Below are positions 9,463-18,532 of a stretch of 64,000 nucleotides of DNA, piece after piece (the stretch's first letter is position 1; every line of letters begins with the position of its first letter). The stretch is from the NCBI RefSeq assembly GCF_002020355.1, contig NZ_MPZV01000002.1:930001-994000 (forward strand), read 5' to 3'. A program made the translations under genes and the position numbers. Origin of the DNA: Thioclava sediminum (GTDB lineage Bacteria > Pseudomonadota > Alphaproteobacteria > Rhodobacterales > Rhodobacteraceae). The notes beneath the pieces were generated by a model, which ran no database searches, had not been told where the DNA came from, and saw only the letters and a list, made by a program, of their open reading frames with translations.

Positions 9463-10845
9463 GTGATGAGATTGCCGAACCTACGATTGATCACTCCCAA
9501 GACGATCCGTTCGGCAGAGGGGGCCGCGAGCATCACGCTCGCGGCTTTCCTTTCGGCCGCCTCCGTCGGGGCGGCGTCCGACCCCGCGCCGGGTGCGCCC
9601 CCTCAGGGCGATGCCGATCTGAGCGCCGTGGCCGCGATCGGCAAGGCGCTGTTTTCCGACCCCACGCTGTCAGCCAGTGGCCAGATGAGCTGCGCGAGCT
9701 GCCACGACCCGAAGAACCATTTCGCGCCCTCCAATGCCCGCGCCGTGCAGCTTGGCGGGCCGCATCTCGACCTGCCCGGGCTGCGCGCGGTGCCCTCGCT
9801 CACCTATAAGCGCCAGACGCCGCCCTTCACCTTCGGCGTGCTCGACCCGACCTCCGAGGCGGGCGAGGCCGCGCCGCAGGCGGTCGCACAGCAAGGGGCG
9901 GGCGCGAAAGAGACCGCAGGGCCAAGCGCCTCCGCGCAGCCCGCGCCGCGAAAAACCGCCGGTGCGCCCCCGGCCGCGAGCCCGGTGCCGCGCGGCGGTC
10001 TGTTCTGGGACGGGCGCGCGGATACGCTGCAAGAGCAGGCGCTGGCCGTCCTCTTCACCCATTTCGAGATGGCAGAGCCCGACCGCGCAACCCTCGCCGC
10101 GGCCCTGAGAGCGCGCTACGGCGACCGCTTCGCGCAGCTCTTCGGCGCTTCCGTGCGTGACGACGACAAGATGCTGATCGACGAGGCCGCCTTCGCGCTG
10201 TCGCGCTACCAGACCGAGGCGGTGGAATTTCGCCCCTATACCAGCAAATACGATGCCGTTCTCGCGGGCGAGGCGCAGCTGTCGCCCGCAGAGGCACGCG
10301 GACGGGCGCTTTTCGACGATCCGAAGAAAGGCAATTGCGCGGCCTGTCATCTCGACACGCGGTCCGCCGACGGTCGTCCGCCGCAATTCACCGATTTCGA
10401 ATACGAGGCGCTCGGCGTGCCGCGCAACCCGGCGATCCCGGCCAATGCCGATCCGCATTATGTCGATCTCGGCCTCTGCGGCCCGCTGCGCCACGATGCG
10501 ATTTCGACGCAGCCCGGCAATTGCGGGATGTTCAAGACCCCGAGCCTGCGCAACGTCGCGACCCGGCACGTCTTCTTTCACAACGGCGTCTATACGAGCC
10601 TGAAACAGGTGCTGCGCTTCTACGCCAAGCGCGACAGCGACCCGCGCGCGATCTATCCCACACGCGACGGTCAACTGGAGCGGTTCGACGATTTGCCCGC
10701 CCGCTATCAGGGAAATATCGACCGCGCCGATGCGCCGTTCGGACGCGCGCCCGAGGATGGCGACGCGCTTACCGAGGCAGATCAGGCGGATATCATCGCC
10801 TTCCTGCAAACCCTCACCGACGGCTACTCGCCTTCAGATGAATGA
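9463..10845 (+). CDS. Di-haem cytochrome c peroxidase / MauG-family protein
   Basis: 460 residues from GTG at 9463 (459 if the adjacent ATG at 9466 is used). After a signal segment (ASITLAAFLSAASVGAA) there are two c-type haem motifs, CASCH near residue 77 and CAACH near residue 292, the spacing of bacterial di-haem peroxidases and MauG. A Pro/Ala-rich insertion around residues 135-175 is longer than in classical CcpA. The family reduces H2O2 with electrons from small cytochromes or oxidises protein side chains; which applies is not visible. It begins 1 bp after the phosphoesterase stop, indicating translational coupling, an unusual functional pairing. Confidence 0.88.
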   Translation: MMRLPNLRLITPKTIRSAEGAASITLAAFLSAASVGAASDPAPGAPPQGDADLSAVAAIGKALFSDPTLSASGQMSCASCHDPKNHFAPSNARAVQLGGPHLDLPGLRAVPSLTYKRQTPPFTFGVLDPTSEAGEAAPQAVAQQGAGAKETAGPSASAQPAPRKTAGAPPAASPVPRGGLFWDGRADTLQEQALAVLFTHFEMAEPDRATLAAALRARYGDRFAQLFGASVRDDDKMLIDEAAFALSRYQTEAVEFRPYTSKYDAVLAGEAQLSPAEARGRALFDDPKKGNCAACHLDTRSADGRPPQFTDFEYEALGVPRNPAIPANADPHYVDLGLCGPLRHDAISTQPGNCGMFKTPSLRNVATRHVFFHNGVYTSLKQVLRFYAKRDSDPRAIYPTRDGQLERFDDLPARYQGNIDRADAPFGRAPEDGDALTEADQADIIAFLQTLTDGYSPSDE

Positions 10846-10876
10846 CTTGGGTCAAGGCTGATTGCCAGTGCGGAGT

Positions 10877-10897
10877 GGGGGCTCGCAGGCCGCCCCC
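10877..10897. terminator. Hairpin between convergent peroxidase and GST genes
   Basis: GGGGGC at 10877-10882 pairs with GCCCCC at 10892-10897 around a 9-nt loop, between two convergent genes. No strong T-run is seen on either side, so termination efficiency is uncertain. The arms resemble the GGGGGC palindromes of the repeats at 7563, 7611 and 58542. Confidence 0.45.
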
Positions 10898-11494
10898 TCA
10901 CCCGTCGCGCATCGCAACCGCGCGCTTATAGGCAGGGCGCGCCCGCATCCGGTCGTGATATTCGCTCAGCCGATGCTCGACGATCGGGAATTTCGCCATC
11001 AGCGCCCAGTCGAGGCAATGCGCCAGAATGATATCGGGCACGGTCATTTCCTCGCCCATCACGAACTCACCCTCGCCCATCCGGTGGATCAGCGTGCGCT
11101 GCGACCGCTCGAACTCCCAGCGCAGCGAATTCTTTATGCCCGACAGCCGCAATTCCTCGGGCAGGATGAAACTGTGCCGCGCCGCGGTCCAAAGATTCGC
11201 GTCGAACTCATCGAGCAGGAATTGCGTCAGACTGTCCTGCCGCGCGCGCTCCAGCGTGCCCGCCTCATGGGTAAATTTCCCATGCGCATCCGCGAGATAG
11301 GTGAGAATCGCCGTGGAATCGGTGATCGGCGTGCCGTCGATGACCAGCACCGGCACTTTGCCCGCCGGGTTGAAAGCGACGACATCGTCCGAGCGCGGCG
11401 CGGCCCGCACATGCTGATACTCCGCGCCCAGTTCCTCCAGCATCCACAGCACGCGCAGCGTCCGCGAGCCGACCGTTCCGATAACCGTATACAT
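10898..11494 (-). CDS. Glutathione S-transferase family protein
   Basis: 198 residues from the ATG at 11494. The N-terminal thioredoxin-like domain has MYTVIGTVGSRTLRVLWMLE and the cis-Pro/Ser block KVPVLVIDGTPITDSTAILT, which bind glutathione; the C-terminus is the all-helical GST domain. A Ser in the GSRTLR segment could be the catalytic residue. The frame is open for another 135 codons upstream, but the strong ribosome site (GGGAGGC) and domain start favour 11494. Cytoplasmic; detoxification or isomerase role, substrate unknown. Faces an MFS gene across a 172-bp gap. Confidence 0.88.
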   Translation of the reverse strand: MYTVIGTVGSRTLRVLWMLEELGAEYQHVRAAPRSDDVVAFNPAGKVPVLVIDGTPITDSTAILTYLADAHGKFTHEAGTLERARQDSLTQFLLDEFDANLWTAARHSFILPEELRLSGIKNSLRWEFERSQRTLIHRMGEGEFVMGEEMTVPDIILAHCLDWALMAKFPIVEHRLSEYHDRMRARPAYKRAVAMRDG

Positions 11495-11666
11495 CCTGCC
11501 TCCCGTCGAAAGTCGCGACATTGGGCCACGGCTGCGGGGGAGGTTCAAGGGCACCGCACAATCATCTCCGCGCGATTGTGACCCGGACAAGCCCGCGATT
11601 GACGCGCTGCAGCATACATGTCGAAATGCGGCCCGCGCGGAAGGGAGATCCGCCGGGAGATGTAAA

Positions 11667-12902
11667 ATGACGCAAGCCAAACTGTTCACGCCGGTTCTGA
11701 TCGGCGGTGCCGTGATCCTGATGCTGAGCTTCGCCATCCGGGCGAGCTTCGGCGTTTTCCAGATTCCGATCGCCAGCGAGTTCAACTGGCCACGAGCCGA
11801 ATTCTCGCTCGCCATCGCGGTGCAGAACCTTGCCTGGGGCATCGGCCAACCGATCTTCGGCGCGATCGCCGAGCGCTGGGGCGACCGGCTCGCGATCATT
11901 CTCGGCGCGCTGGTCTATGCGCTCGGTCTCGTGCTTTCGGCCTTCGCGGTGGAGCCGGGGCAGCATCAGCTTCTGGAAATCCTCGTGGGCTTCGGCATCG
12001 CGGGCACAGGCTTTGGCGTGATCCTTGCCGTGGTGGGCCGCGCGACCTCGGACGAGAACCGCTCGCTCGCGCTTGGCATCGCGACGGCGGCAGGCTCGGC
12101 CGGGCAGGTCTTCGGCGCTCCGATGGCGGAGCTGCTGCTGGGCCATTTCCCGTGGCAGACGGTCTTCGTGATCTTCGCCGCCGTGATCCTCGCCTCGCTG
12201 GCCTTCCTGCCGCTGATCCGCGCGCCCGAGCGCGCCAGCCGCGAAGACTTGGCCGAGAGCATGGGCAGCGTCCTGATGCGCGCCTTCCGCGATCCGTCTT
12301 ACACGCTGATCTTCCTCGGCTTCTTCTCCTGTGGCTATCAGCTTGGCTTCATCACCGCGCATTTCCCCGCGATGGTGACCGAGATGTGCGGCGCGGTGCC
12401 ACCCGGATCGCTGCTCGCCGGGATCGGGATCGAGACGACCTCGGCGCTTGGCGCGGCGGCGATCTCGGTAATCGGGCTGGCCAATATCGTGGGCACGATC
12501 TACGCGGGCTGGGCGGGCAAACGCTGGTCGAAGAAATACCTGCTGGCCGGGATTTACCTGCTGCGCACCTTCGTGGCCGGCGCCTTCATCCTGACGCCGA
12601 TGACGCCCGCGACGGTGCTGATCTTCTCGCTCGCGATGGGGGCGCTGTGGCTCGCGACGGTGCCGCTGACCTCGGGGCTGGTCGCGCATATCTACGGGCT
12701 GCGCTACATGGGCACGCTCTACGGGATCGTCTTCTTCTCGCACCAGGTGGGCGCCTTCCTCGGCGTCTGGCTTGGCGGCAAGCTCTACGACATCTACGGC
12801 GATTACACGCTGGTCTGGTGGGTCGGCGTGGGCGTCGGCGCATTCTCGGCCATCGTGCACCTGCCGGTGCGCGAGAAACGGGTCGAGCTTCAGCCCGCCT
12901 GA
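11667..12902 (+). CDS. Major facilitator superfamily transporter
   Basis: 411 residues with about twelve hydrophobic segments. The N-terminal half reads as an MFS fold of the oxalate/formate-antiporter-like (OFA) or monocarboxylate-type group: FGVFQIPIASEFNWPRAEFS, then AIAERWGDRLAIILGAL as the loop 2-3 motif. Such proteins move organic anions across the inner membrane. The ribosome site GGGAGATGTAAA precedes the ATG. Its 3' end overlaps the convergent SDR gene by 13 bp. Substrate cannot be predicted. Confidence 0.87.
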   Translation: MTQAKLFTPVLIGGAVILMLSFAIRASFGVFQIPIASEFNWPRAEFSLAIAVQNLAWGIGQPIFGAIAERWGDRLAIILGALVYALGLVLSAFAVEPGQHQLLEILVGFGIAGTGFGVILAVVGRATSDENRSLALGIATAAGSAGQVFGAPMAELLLGHFPWQTVFVIFAAVILASLAFLPLIRAPERASREDLAESMGSVLMRAFRDPSYTLIFLGFFSCGYQLGFITAHFPAMVTEMCGAVPPGSLLAGIGIETTSALGAAAISVIGLANIVGTIYAGWAGKRWSKKYLLAGIYLLRTFVAGAFILTPMTPATVLIFSLAMGALWLATVPLTSGLVAHIYGLRYMGTLYGIVFFSHQVGAFLGVWLGGKLYDIYGDYTLVWWVGVGVGAFSAIVHLPVREKRVELQPA

Positions 12903-13741
12903 TCGAGCAGCGCGCGCAGCCCTTCGCGGTAATCCGGGTAGCGGAGCGTGACGCCAAGGTCGCGCTTGATCTTGTCGTTCCGCACCCGCTTGCTCTCGGC
13001 ATAGAAGCTGCGCGCCATCGGGCTCAGATCGGCCTCATCGAACGGCACCTCGGGCGGTAGCGGCAGGTCGAGCAGCTCGGCGGCATAGGCGATCACGTCC
13101 TGCGGCGGCGCGGGATCGTCGTCGCAGACATTATAGACCGCGCCCGGATCGGGATGCTCGATCGAGGCCAGCAACACCTGCGCGATATCTTCGACATGGG
13201 TGCGCGAGAAGACCTGCCCCTCCTTGACGATCCGCCGGGCCTTGCCCTGCCGCACCTTCTCGAAGGGCCCGCGCCCGGGGCCATAGATCCCCGCGAGCCG
13301 AAAGATATGCAGCGGCAGGTCATGGGCTGCGGCCAGCGCGCCCCAAGCCGCCTCGGCCTCCACCCGCGCCTGTCCGCGCTTGGTCGAGGGGGTCAGCGGC
13401 GTCGCCTCATCGACCCAGCCGCCCGCGTGATCGCCATAGACGCCGACCGTTGAAAGATAGCCGATCCACTCCATATGCTGCGCTGCAGCAATTTCGGAAT
13501 GCTGCGCAGCGAGAACCGGGTCGCCCTCTGGCCCCGGCGCCACGGAACTCAGCAAATGCGTCGCCTGATCGAGCGGCAGAGGCCCGCCTTCCCAGACCAG
13601 CGGCTCCACCCCTTCGCTGCGCAGCATTTCGGTCTTCTCAGCGCTGCGCGTGGTGCCGATCACCCGCCAGCCGCGTGCCAGAAGAAGCGGCGCGAGCGCA
13701 CGGGCCGAATAGCCATGTCCGATGGAAAGAAGCGTCGGCAT
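12890..13741 (-). CDS. NAD(P)-dependent SDR/epimerase-family protein (YeeZ-like)
   Basis: 283 residues. It begins MPTLLSIGHGYSARALAPLL, a variant GxGxxA nucleotide-binding loop of the atypical short-chain dehydrogenase group related to YeeZ, with a central YLSTVGVYGDHAGGWVDE block holding the Tyr and a C-terminal FRLAGIYGPGRGPF segment. I chose the ATG at 13741, preceded by AAGGGGG, over in-frame starts at 13774 and 13828 that would add a non-conserved tail. Role unknown; proteins of this group may act on sugar nucleotides. Divergent from adenine deaminase. Confidence 0.83.
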   Translation of the reverse strand: MPTLLSIGHGYSARALAPLLLARGWRVIGTTRSAEKTEMLRSEGVEPLVWEGGPLPLDQATHLLSSVAPGPEGDPVLAAQHSEIAAAQHMEWIGYLSTVGVYGDHAGGWVDEATPLTPSTKRGQARVEAEAAWGALAAAHDLPLHIFRLAGIYGPGRGPFEKVRQGKARRIVKEGQVFSRTHVEDIAQVLLASIEHPDPGAVYNVCDDDPAPPQDVIAYAAELLDLPLPPEVPFDEADLSPMARSFYAESKRVRNDKIKRDLGVTLRYPDYREGLRALLDQAG

Positions 13742-13827
13742 CACGGCCCCCTTTGCGTTTCTGTCATCCGTCATAGGTAGAGGCTGTGTGAAGGCATAAC
13801 AACGTCTCTTGAACCTTCCCGCACGCA

Positions 13828-15645
13828 ATGACAGGCTTGGACATGGAACAGAAGAACAAGATCAAATCCTGGCCCGAAGCCGCACCGCGATTGATTGCCG
13901 TGGCTGCCGGGCGCGAACCCGCCGACCTCGTGATCCGGGGTGGCAAATGGGTCAATGTCCACACGCGTGAGGTTCTCGAGGGCTACGATATTTCCGTGGC
14001 CGAAGGGCGATTTGCCGCCGTGGCTCCCGATCTGTCGGACAGTATCGGACCCGACACCGAAGTGATCGACGCCGCGGGGCGCTACATAGTGCCGGGCCTG
14101 TGCGACGCGCATATGCATATCGAGAGCGGCATGCTCACGCCCGCCGAATTCGCCGCCGCCGTGATCCCGCATGGCACGACGAGCATGTTCACCGATCCGC
14201 ATGAGATCGCCAACGTGCTGGGGCTCGACGGCGTGCGGATGATGCATGACGAGGCGCTGATGCAGCCGGTGAACATCTTCACCCAGATGCCCTCCTGCGC
14301 GCCTTCCGCGCCGGGGCTTGAGACCACCGGTTTCGAGATCACCCCCGAGGACGTGGCCGAGGCGATGACATGGCCCGGCATCATCGGTCTGGGCGAGATG
14401 ATGAACTTCCCCGGCGTGATCAATGCCGACCCGAAAATGCTGGCCGAGATCGCGGCGACGCAGAATGCGCATAAGACCGTGGGCGGGCATTACGCCTCCC
14501 CCGATCTGGGCGCGCCGTTCCGCGCCTATGTCGCGGGCGGGCCCGCCGACGATCACGAGGGCACCTGCGAGGCCGACGCGATCGCGCGGGTGCGCAACGG
14601 GATGCGCTCGATGATGCGGCTCGGCTCGGCTTGGTATGACGTGGAGACGCAGATCACCGCCGTCACCGAGAAGGGTCTCGATCCGCGCAACTTCATCCTG
14701 TGCACCGATGACTGCCATTCCGGCACGCTGGTGAATGACGGGCATATGAACCGCGTCTTCCGCCATGCGGTGAAGTGCGGGGCCGACCCTCTGGTCGCGC
14801 TGCAGATGTGCACGCTCAACACCGCGACGCATTTCGGGCTGGAGCGCGAGCTGGGCTCGATCACCCCGGGCCGCCGGGCCGATGTGATCCTGACCTCGGA
14901 TCTGGCGACGCTGCCGGTCGAGCAGGTCATCGCGCGGGGCAAGACCGTCGCGAAGGATGGCAAGCTGCTGGCCGAGTGCCCGCATTACGACTGGCCCGAC
15001 AGCGCCCGCAACACGGTGCATCTGGGCAAGACCCTGACAGCTGCGGATTTCGAGATCGCCGCGCCGGAAGGTGCGAACACGGTCACCGCCCGCGTGATCG
15101 GCGTCGTCGAGAACCAGGCCCCGACCAAGGCGCTGACGGCAGAGCTGGACGTGACCGACGGGCTCGCCCAGCCCGACACCGCCAAGGACATCGCACAGAT
15201 TGCGCTGGTGGAACGCCATCAAGGCACCGGCGGCGTCACCAACGGCTTCGTCTCGGGCTTCGGCTACAAAGGCCGCATGGCGATGGGCTCGACCGTGGCC
15301 CATGACAGCCACCACATGATCGTGGTCGGCACCGACCGCGAGATGATGGCCGCCTGCGCCAACGCGCTTGGCGAGATGGGCGGCGGGGTCTCCGTCTGGA
15401 AGGACGGCGAAGAGATCGCCGCCGTGCCGCTGCCGATCGCAGGGCTGATGTCGGACGATCCGGCCCAAACGGTGGCCGCGCGCGCCGCCAAGATGGTCGA
15501 GGCGATGGGCGCCTGCGGCTGCACTTTGAACAACGCTTACATGCAGCATTCGCTGCTCGCGCTCGTCGTCATTCCCGAGATCCGTATTTCGGATCTGGGC
15601 CTCGTCGACGTGACGCGTTTTGAACTGACGGATCTTTTTGAATGA
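13828..15645 (+). CDS. ade: Adenine deaminase
   Basis: 605 residues, typical of the two-domain Ade family. The amidohydrolase metal site is visible as VPGLCDAHMHIESGM near residue 95, followed by HGTTSMFTDPHEIANVLG; a later active-site block is CTDDCHSGTLVNDGHM. The enzyme converts adenine to hypoxanthine and ammonia in the cytosol. The last codons overlap the start of AMP nucleosidase by 4 bp (ATGA), so the two are translated together: AMP is split to adenine, which this enzyme deaminates. An alternative ATG at 13843 has slightly better upstream sequence. Confidence 0.95.
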   Translation: MTGLDMEQKNKIKSWPEAAPRLIAVAAGREPADLVIRGGKWVNVHTREVLEGYDISVAEGRFAAVAPDLSDSIGPDTEVIDAAGRYIVPGLCDAHMHIESGMLTPAEFAAAVIPHGTTSMFTDPHEIANVLGLDGVRMMHDEALMQPVNIFTQMPSCAPSAPGLETTGFEITPEDVAEAMTWPGIIGLGEMMNFPGVINADPKMLAEIAATQNAHKTVGGHYASPDLGAPFRAYVAGGPADDHEGTCEADAIARVRNGMRSMMRLGSAWYDVETQITAVTEKGLDPRNFILCTDDCHSGTLVNDGHMNRVFRHAVKCGADPLVALQMCTLNTATHFGLERELGSITPGRRADVILTSDLATLPVEQVIARGKTVAKDGKLLAECPHYDWPDSARNTVHLGKTLTAADFEIAAPEGANTVTARVIGVVENQAPTKALTAELDVTDGLAQPDTAKDIAQIALVERHQGTGGVTNGFVSGFGYKGRMAMGSTVAHDSHHMIVVGTDREMMAACANALGEMGGGVSVWKDGEEIAAVPLPIAGLMSDDPAQTVAARAAKMVEAMGACGCTLNNAYMQHSLLALVVIPEIRISDLGLVDVTRFELTDLFE

Positions 15646-17117
15646 ACGAAACACTTGAACTTATCACCCCGGAAACCACTGCTGCGGAGAGCTTTACCGA
15701 TGCCGCCGAGGCTGTCGCCCGGCTCGAGGCGCTCTATGACGAGGCGACCGCCTTCCTGCTCGAGAAATTCAACGAGACGCTCGAGAGCAAGACCGCGCGG
15801 AACCGCTTTCGTGCTTTCTACCCGGAGGTGCGCATCTCTGTGCCATCGCATATCAAGGCCGATAGCCGATTGAGCTTCGGCCATGTGGCGCTGCCGGGCA
15901 CCTACACCGCGACGATCACGCGGCCCGACCTGTTCCGCAATTACCTGACGCAGCAGCTGGGCCTGATGATCAAGAACCACAACATCCCGGTCACGATCGG
16001 CCCCTCGGACACGCCGATCCCGGTGCATTTCGCCGTGGCAGCGCATCCGGAAGTGACCGTGCCGCAGGAAGGCGTGCTCGACTTCTCGCTGCGGGACGTA
16101 TTCGACGTGCCGGACCTTGCGGGGATGAACGACGATATCGTCAACGGAATGGCGGGGCCGAACCCGGATGGCTCGGGCCACCTCGCTCCGTTCACCGCGC
16201 AGCGGGTGGATTACTCGCTGGCGCGCCTGTCGCATTACACCGCGACCAAGGCCGAGCATTTCCAGAACCACGTGCTGTTCACGAACTACCAGTTCTACGT
16301 GGATGAGTTCGAGGCCGTCGCGCGCCGCCTGCTGGGCGACAAGAACTCGGGCTATACGAGCTTCGTCGCGCCGGGCAATCAGGAGATCACCGATCCGCAG
16401 GATGAGATTCCGGGCCTCGCGAAACTGCCGCAGATGCCCGCCTATCACCTCAAGCGCGCCGATGGCGGCGGGATCACTCTGGTCAATATCGGCGTCGGCC
16501 CGTCCAACGCGAAGACCGCGACCGACCATATCGCCGTGCTGCGCCCGCATGCCTGGCTGATGGTCGGGCACTGCGCGGGCCTGCGCAATTCGCAGCAGCT
16601 TGGGGACTTCGTCCTCGCCCACGCCTATCTGCGCGAAGACCATGTGCTCGACGACGATCTGCCCGTCTGGGTGCCGATCCCGGCGCTGGCCGAGATCCAA
16701 ATCGCGCTGCAGGAAGCGGTGGCCGAAGTGACGAAGCTGGAAGGCTACGAGCTGAAGCGGATCATGCGGACCGGCACTGTCGCCACCATCGACAACCGCA
16801 ACTGGGAGTTGAGAGACCAGTCCGGCCCGGTCCATCGCCTGAGCCAGTCGCGCGCGGTTGCGCTCGATATGGAAAGCGCCACGATCGCCGCGAACGGCTT
16901 CCGCTTCCGGGTGCCCTACGGCACGCTTCTGTGCGTTTCCGACAAACCACTGCATGGCGAGCTGAAGCTGCCGGGCATGGCCACCGAATTCTACCGTACC
17001 CAGGTCGCGAGCCATTTGCTGATTGGCATCCTCGCGATGGAGAAACTTCGCGAGATGCCTCTGGATCGGATTCACAGCAGGAAATTGCGTAGCTTCGAGG
17101 AAACAGCTTTTCTGTGA
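15642..17117 (+). CDS. amn: AMP nucleosidase
   Basis: 491 residues. The C-terminal nucleoside-phosphorylase-like domain shows VGPSNAKTATDHIAVLRPHA, WLMVGHCAGLRNSQQLGDF and LDMESATIAANGF, the family's catalytic and purine-binding blocks; the N-terminal part is the regulatory domain. The enzyme hydrolyses AMP to adenine and ribose 5-phosphate, controlling adenylate levels. It is coupled by a 4-bp overlap to adenine deaminase, giving a two-step route from AMP to hypoxanthine. No clear terminator follows. Confidence 0.96.
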   Translation: MNETLELITPETTAAESFTDAAEAVARLEALYDEATAFLLEKFNETLESKTARNRFRAFYPEVRISVPSHIKADSRLSFGHVALPGTYTATITRPDLFRNYLTQQLGLMIKNHNIPVTIGPSDTPIPVHFAVAAHPEVTVPQEGVLDFSLRDVFDVPDLAGMNDDIVNGMAGPNPDGSGHLAPFTAQRVDYSLARLSHYTATKAEHFQNHVLFTNYQFYVDEFEAVARRLLGDKNSGYTSFVAPGNQEITDPQDEIPGLAKLPQMPAYHLKRADGGGITLVNIGVGPSNAKTATDHIAVLRPHAWLMVGHCAGLRNSQQLGDFVLAHAYLREDHVLDDDLPVWVPIPALAEIQIALQEAVAEVTKLEGYELKRIMRTGTVATIDNRNWELRDQSGPVHRLSQSRAVALDMESATIAANGFRFRVPYGTLLCVSDKPLHGELKLPGMATEFYRTQVASHLLIGILAMEKLREMPLDRIHSRKLRSFEETAFL

Positions 17118-17248
17118 CGTGGGAAAAACCCGCCCATTCTGGGAAAAGGGCTTGCCATGCTCAATAAAAACGTGTGGAACATGGCCCACCAACCGTGCAA
17201 CGCGGACGAAATTGACCCTGGATTACCGGGGCGGAGAGAGGAACGAAT

Positions 17249-17536
17249 ATGTCGAAACCGATGACCAAGACCCAGCTGGTGGCAGCCCTCGCCGAGGCGA
17301 TGGACGCCGACAAGAAGACGGCTTCGGCCGCACTCGACGCGATCACCGACGTCGTCACCAAAGAAGTGTCGAACGGCGGCGCCGTTACCCTGCCGGGCAT
17401 TGGCAAAGTCTACTGCCGCGAGCGCCCCGAGCGCATGGTCCGCAACCCGGCCACCGGCGAGCAGATGCAAAAGCCGGCTGACAAGCAGGTCAAAGTGACC
17501 GTGGCGAAAGCGCTCAAGGACAGCGTAAACTCCTGA
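17249..17536 (+). CDS. hup: HU-family DNA-binding protein
   Basis: 95 residues. Sequence features are the helical N-terminus TKTQLVAALAEAMDADKKTA, the GAVTLPGIGKVYCRERPER body and the DNA-intercalating arm with NPATGEQMQKPA. HU bends and compacts DNA and assists replication initiation and recombination. A Cys within the beta sheet (VYCRE) is unusual for HU. It is monocistronic, with a terminator directly behind; the 131-bp upstream gap should hold its promoter, which I cannot assign. Confidence 0.95.
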   Translation: MSKPMTKTQLVAALAEAMDADKKTASAALDAITDVVTKEVSNGGAVTLPGIGKVYCRERPERMVRNPATGEQMQKPADKQVKVTVAKALKDSVNS

Positions 17537-17574
17537 TCGCAGGACTCTCTCAATCGAGGGACAGCCAATTTTTT

Positions 17575-17607
17575 AGGGCGCTCGCGAGCAATCGGGGCGC
17601 CCTTTTT
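17575..17607 (+). terminator. Rho-independent terminator of the HU gene
   Basis: AGGGCGC (17575-17581) pairs with GCGCCCT (17597-17603), followed by a run of five T. It lies 38 bp after the HU stop and before the exporter ribosome site. Confidence 0.8.
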
Positions 17608-17623
17608 CAGGCCCGGAGGAAAG

Positions 17624-18499
17624 ATGGATCTGCGCGCGATCGGAATGGGGCTCGCCTTTGCCCTGATGTGGTCTTCGGCTTTCACGTCCACGCATATCAT
17701 CGTGGCAGAGGCTCCGCCCCTTGCAGCCCTTGCCCTGCGCTTCGCGCTGTCCGGGGGGATCGGCATCGCGCTGGCACTGGCCTTCGGCCAAAGCTGGCGA
17801 CTGAGCCGGGCGCAATGGCGCGCCACGATCATCTTCGGAATTTGCCAAAACGCGCTCTACCTAGGGTTTAACTGGGTCGCGATGACCACGGTCGAAGCCT
17901 CGGTCGCGGCGATCATCGCCTCGACCATGCCGCTGATCGTCGGCGCGCTCGGCTGGATCGTCTTTCGCGACCGGATTCCGCCCCTTGGCATCGCCGGGCT
18001 GGTGGCAGGCTTCGCGGGCGTCGGCATCATCATGGGCGCACGGCTGCAGGGCGGGATCGACCCGTTCGGGCTCGGCCTCTGCGTCGCGGGCGCATTGGCG
18101 CTGGCGGTGGCGACGCTCACCGTACGCGGCGCGAGCGGCGGCGGTGGCGGCGTACTGATGATCGTGGGCCTGCAGATGCTGGTGGGGGCTGTGAGCCTCG
18201 CCGTCGTCTCCGCCTTCACCGAGCATCTCGTGGTCGAGGTGACGCCGACACTGGCCTTCGCCTTCACCTACACGGTGATCGTGCCGGGGCTGATGGCGAC
18301 CTGGGTCTGGTTCCGCCTCGTAGGTCGCATCGGCGCGGTGCGCGCAGCGACCTTCCACTTCCTGACGCCGGTCTTCGGCGTCGCGATCGCCTGGGCGGTG
18401 CTGGGCGAGCATGTCGACTGGCACGACGCGCTTGGCGTGCTGGTGATCGCAGGCGGCATTCTTGCAGTGCAGATATCAAAGCAAGAGGCGCGGAGGTAA
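17624..18499 (+). CDS. DMT-superfamily (EamA) transporter
   Basis: 291 residues with ten predicted membrane helices in two EamA repeats of about 140 residues. The first starts ALMWSSAFTSTHIIVAEAPP, the second contains VAGALALAVATLTVRG. EamA proteins usually export amino acids or related metabolites through the inner membrane. The start has an excellent ribosome site (GGAGGAAAG). The TAA stop sits in the loop of a perfect hairpin shared with the convergent transglycosylase gene. Substrate unknown. Confidence 0.9.
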   Translation: MDLRAIGMGLAFALMWSSAFTSTHIIVAEAPPLAALALRFALSGGIGIALALAFGQSWRLSRAQWRATIIFGICQNALYLGFNWVAMTTVEASVAAIIASTMPLIVGALGWIVFRDRIPPLGIAGLVAGFAGVGIIMGARLQGGIDPFGLGLCVAGALALAVATLTVRGASGGGGGVLMIVGLQMLVGAVSLAVVSAFTEHLVVEVTPTLAFAFTYTVIVPGLMATWVWFRLVGRIGAVRAATFHFLTPVFGVAIAWAVLGEHVDWHDALGVLVIAGGILAVQISKQEARR

Positions 18500-18510
18500 C
18501 CCTCCGCGCC
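18487..18510. terminator. Perfect 10-bp hairpin between convergent genes
   Basis: GGCGCGGAGG (18487-18496) and CCTCCGCGCC (18501-18510) flank a TAAC loop that contains the exporter's stop codon. The stem lies between the exporter and the transglycosylase gene, so it may act as a bidirectional terminator, though T-runs are weak on both sides. Confidence 0.6.
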
Positions 18511-18532
18511 CCTGCACTTCACGCCTAGCAAT

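Noticed and set aside
13771-15654. 627-codon antisense frame over adenine deaminase
   Set aside because: His/Arg-rich mirror of a confident coding gene.
17118-17248. tRNA or small RNA between amn and HU
   Set aside because: No cloverleaf or clear hairpin-plus-T-run found.
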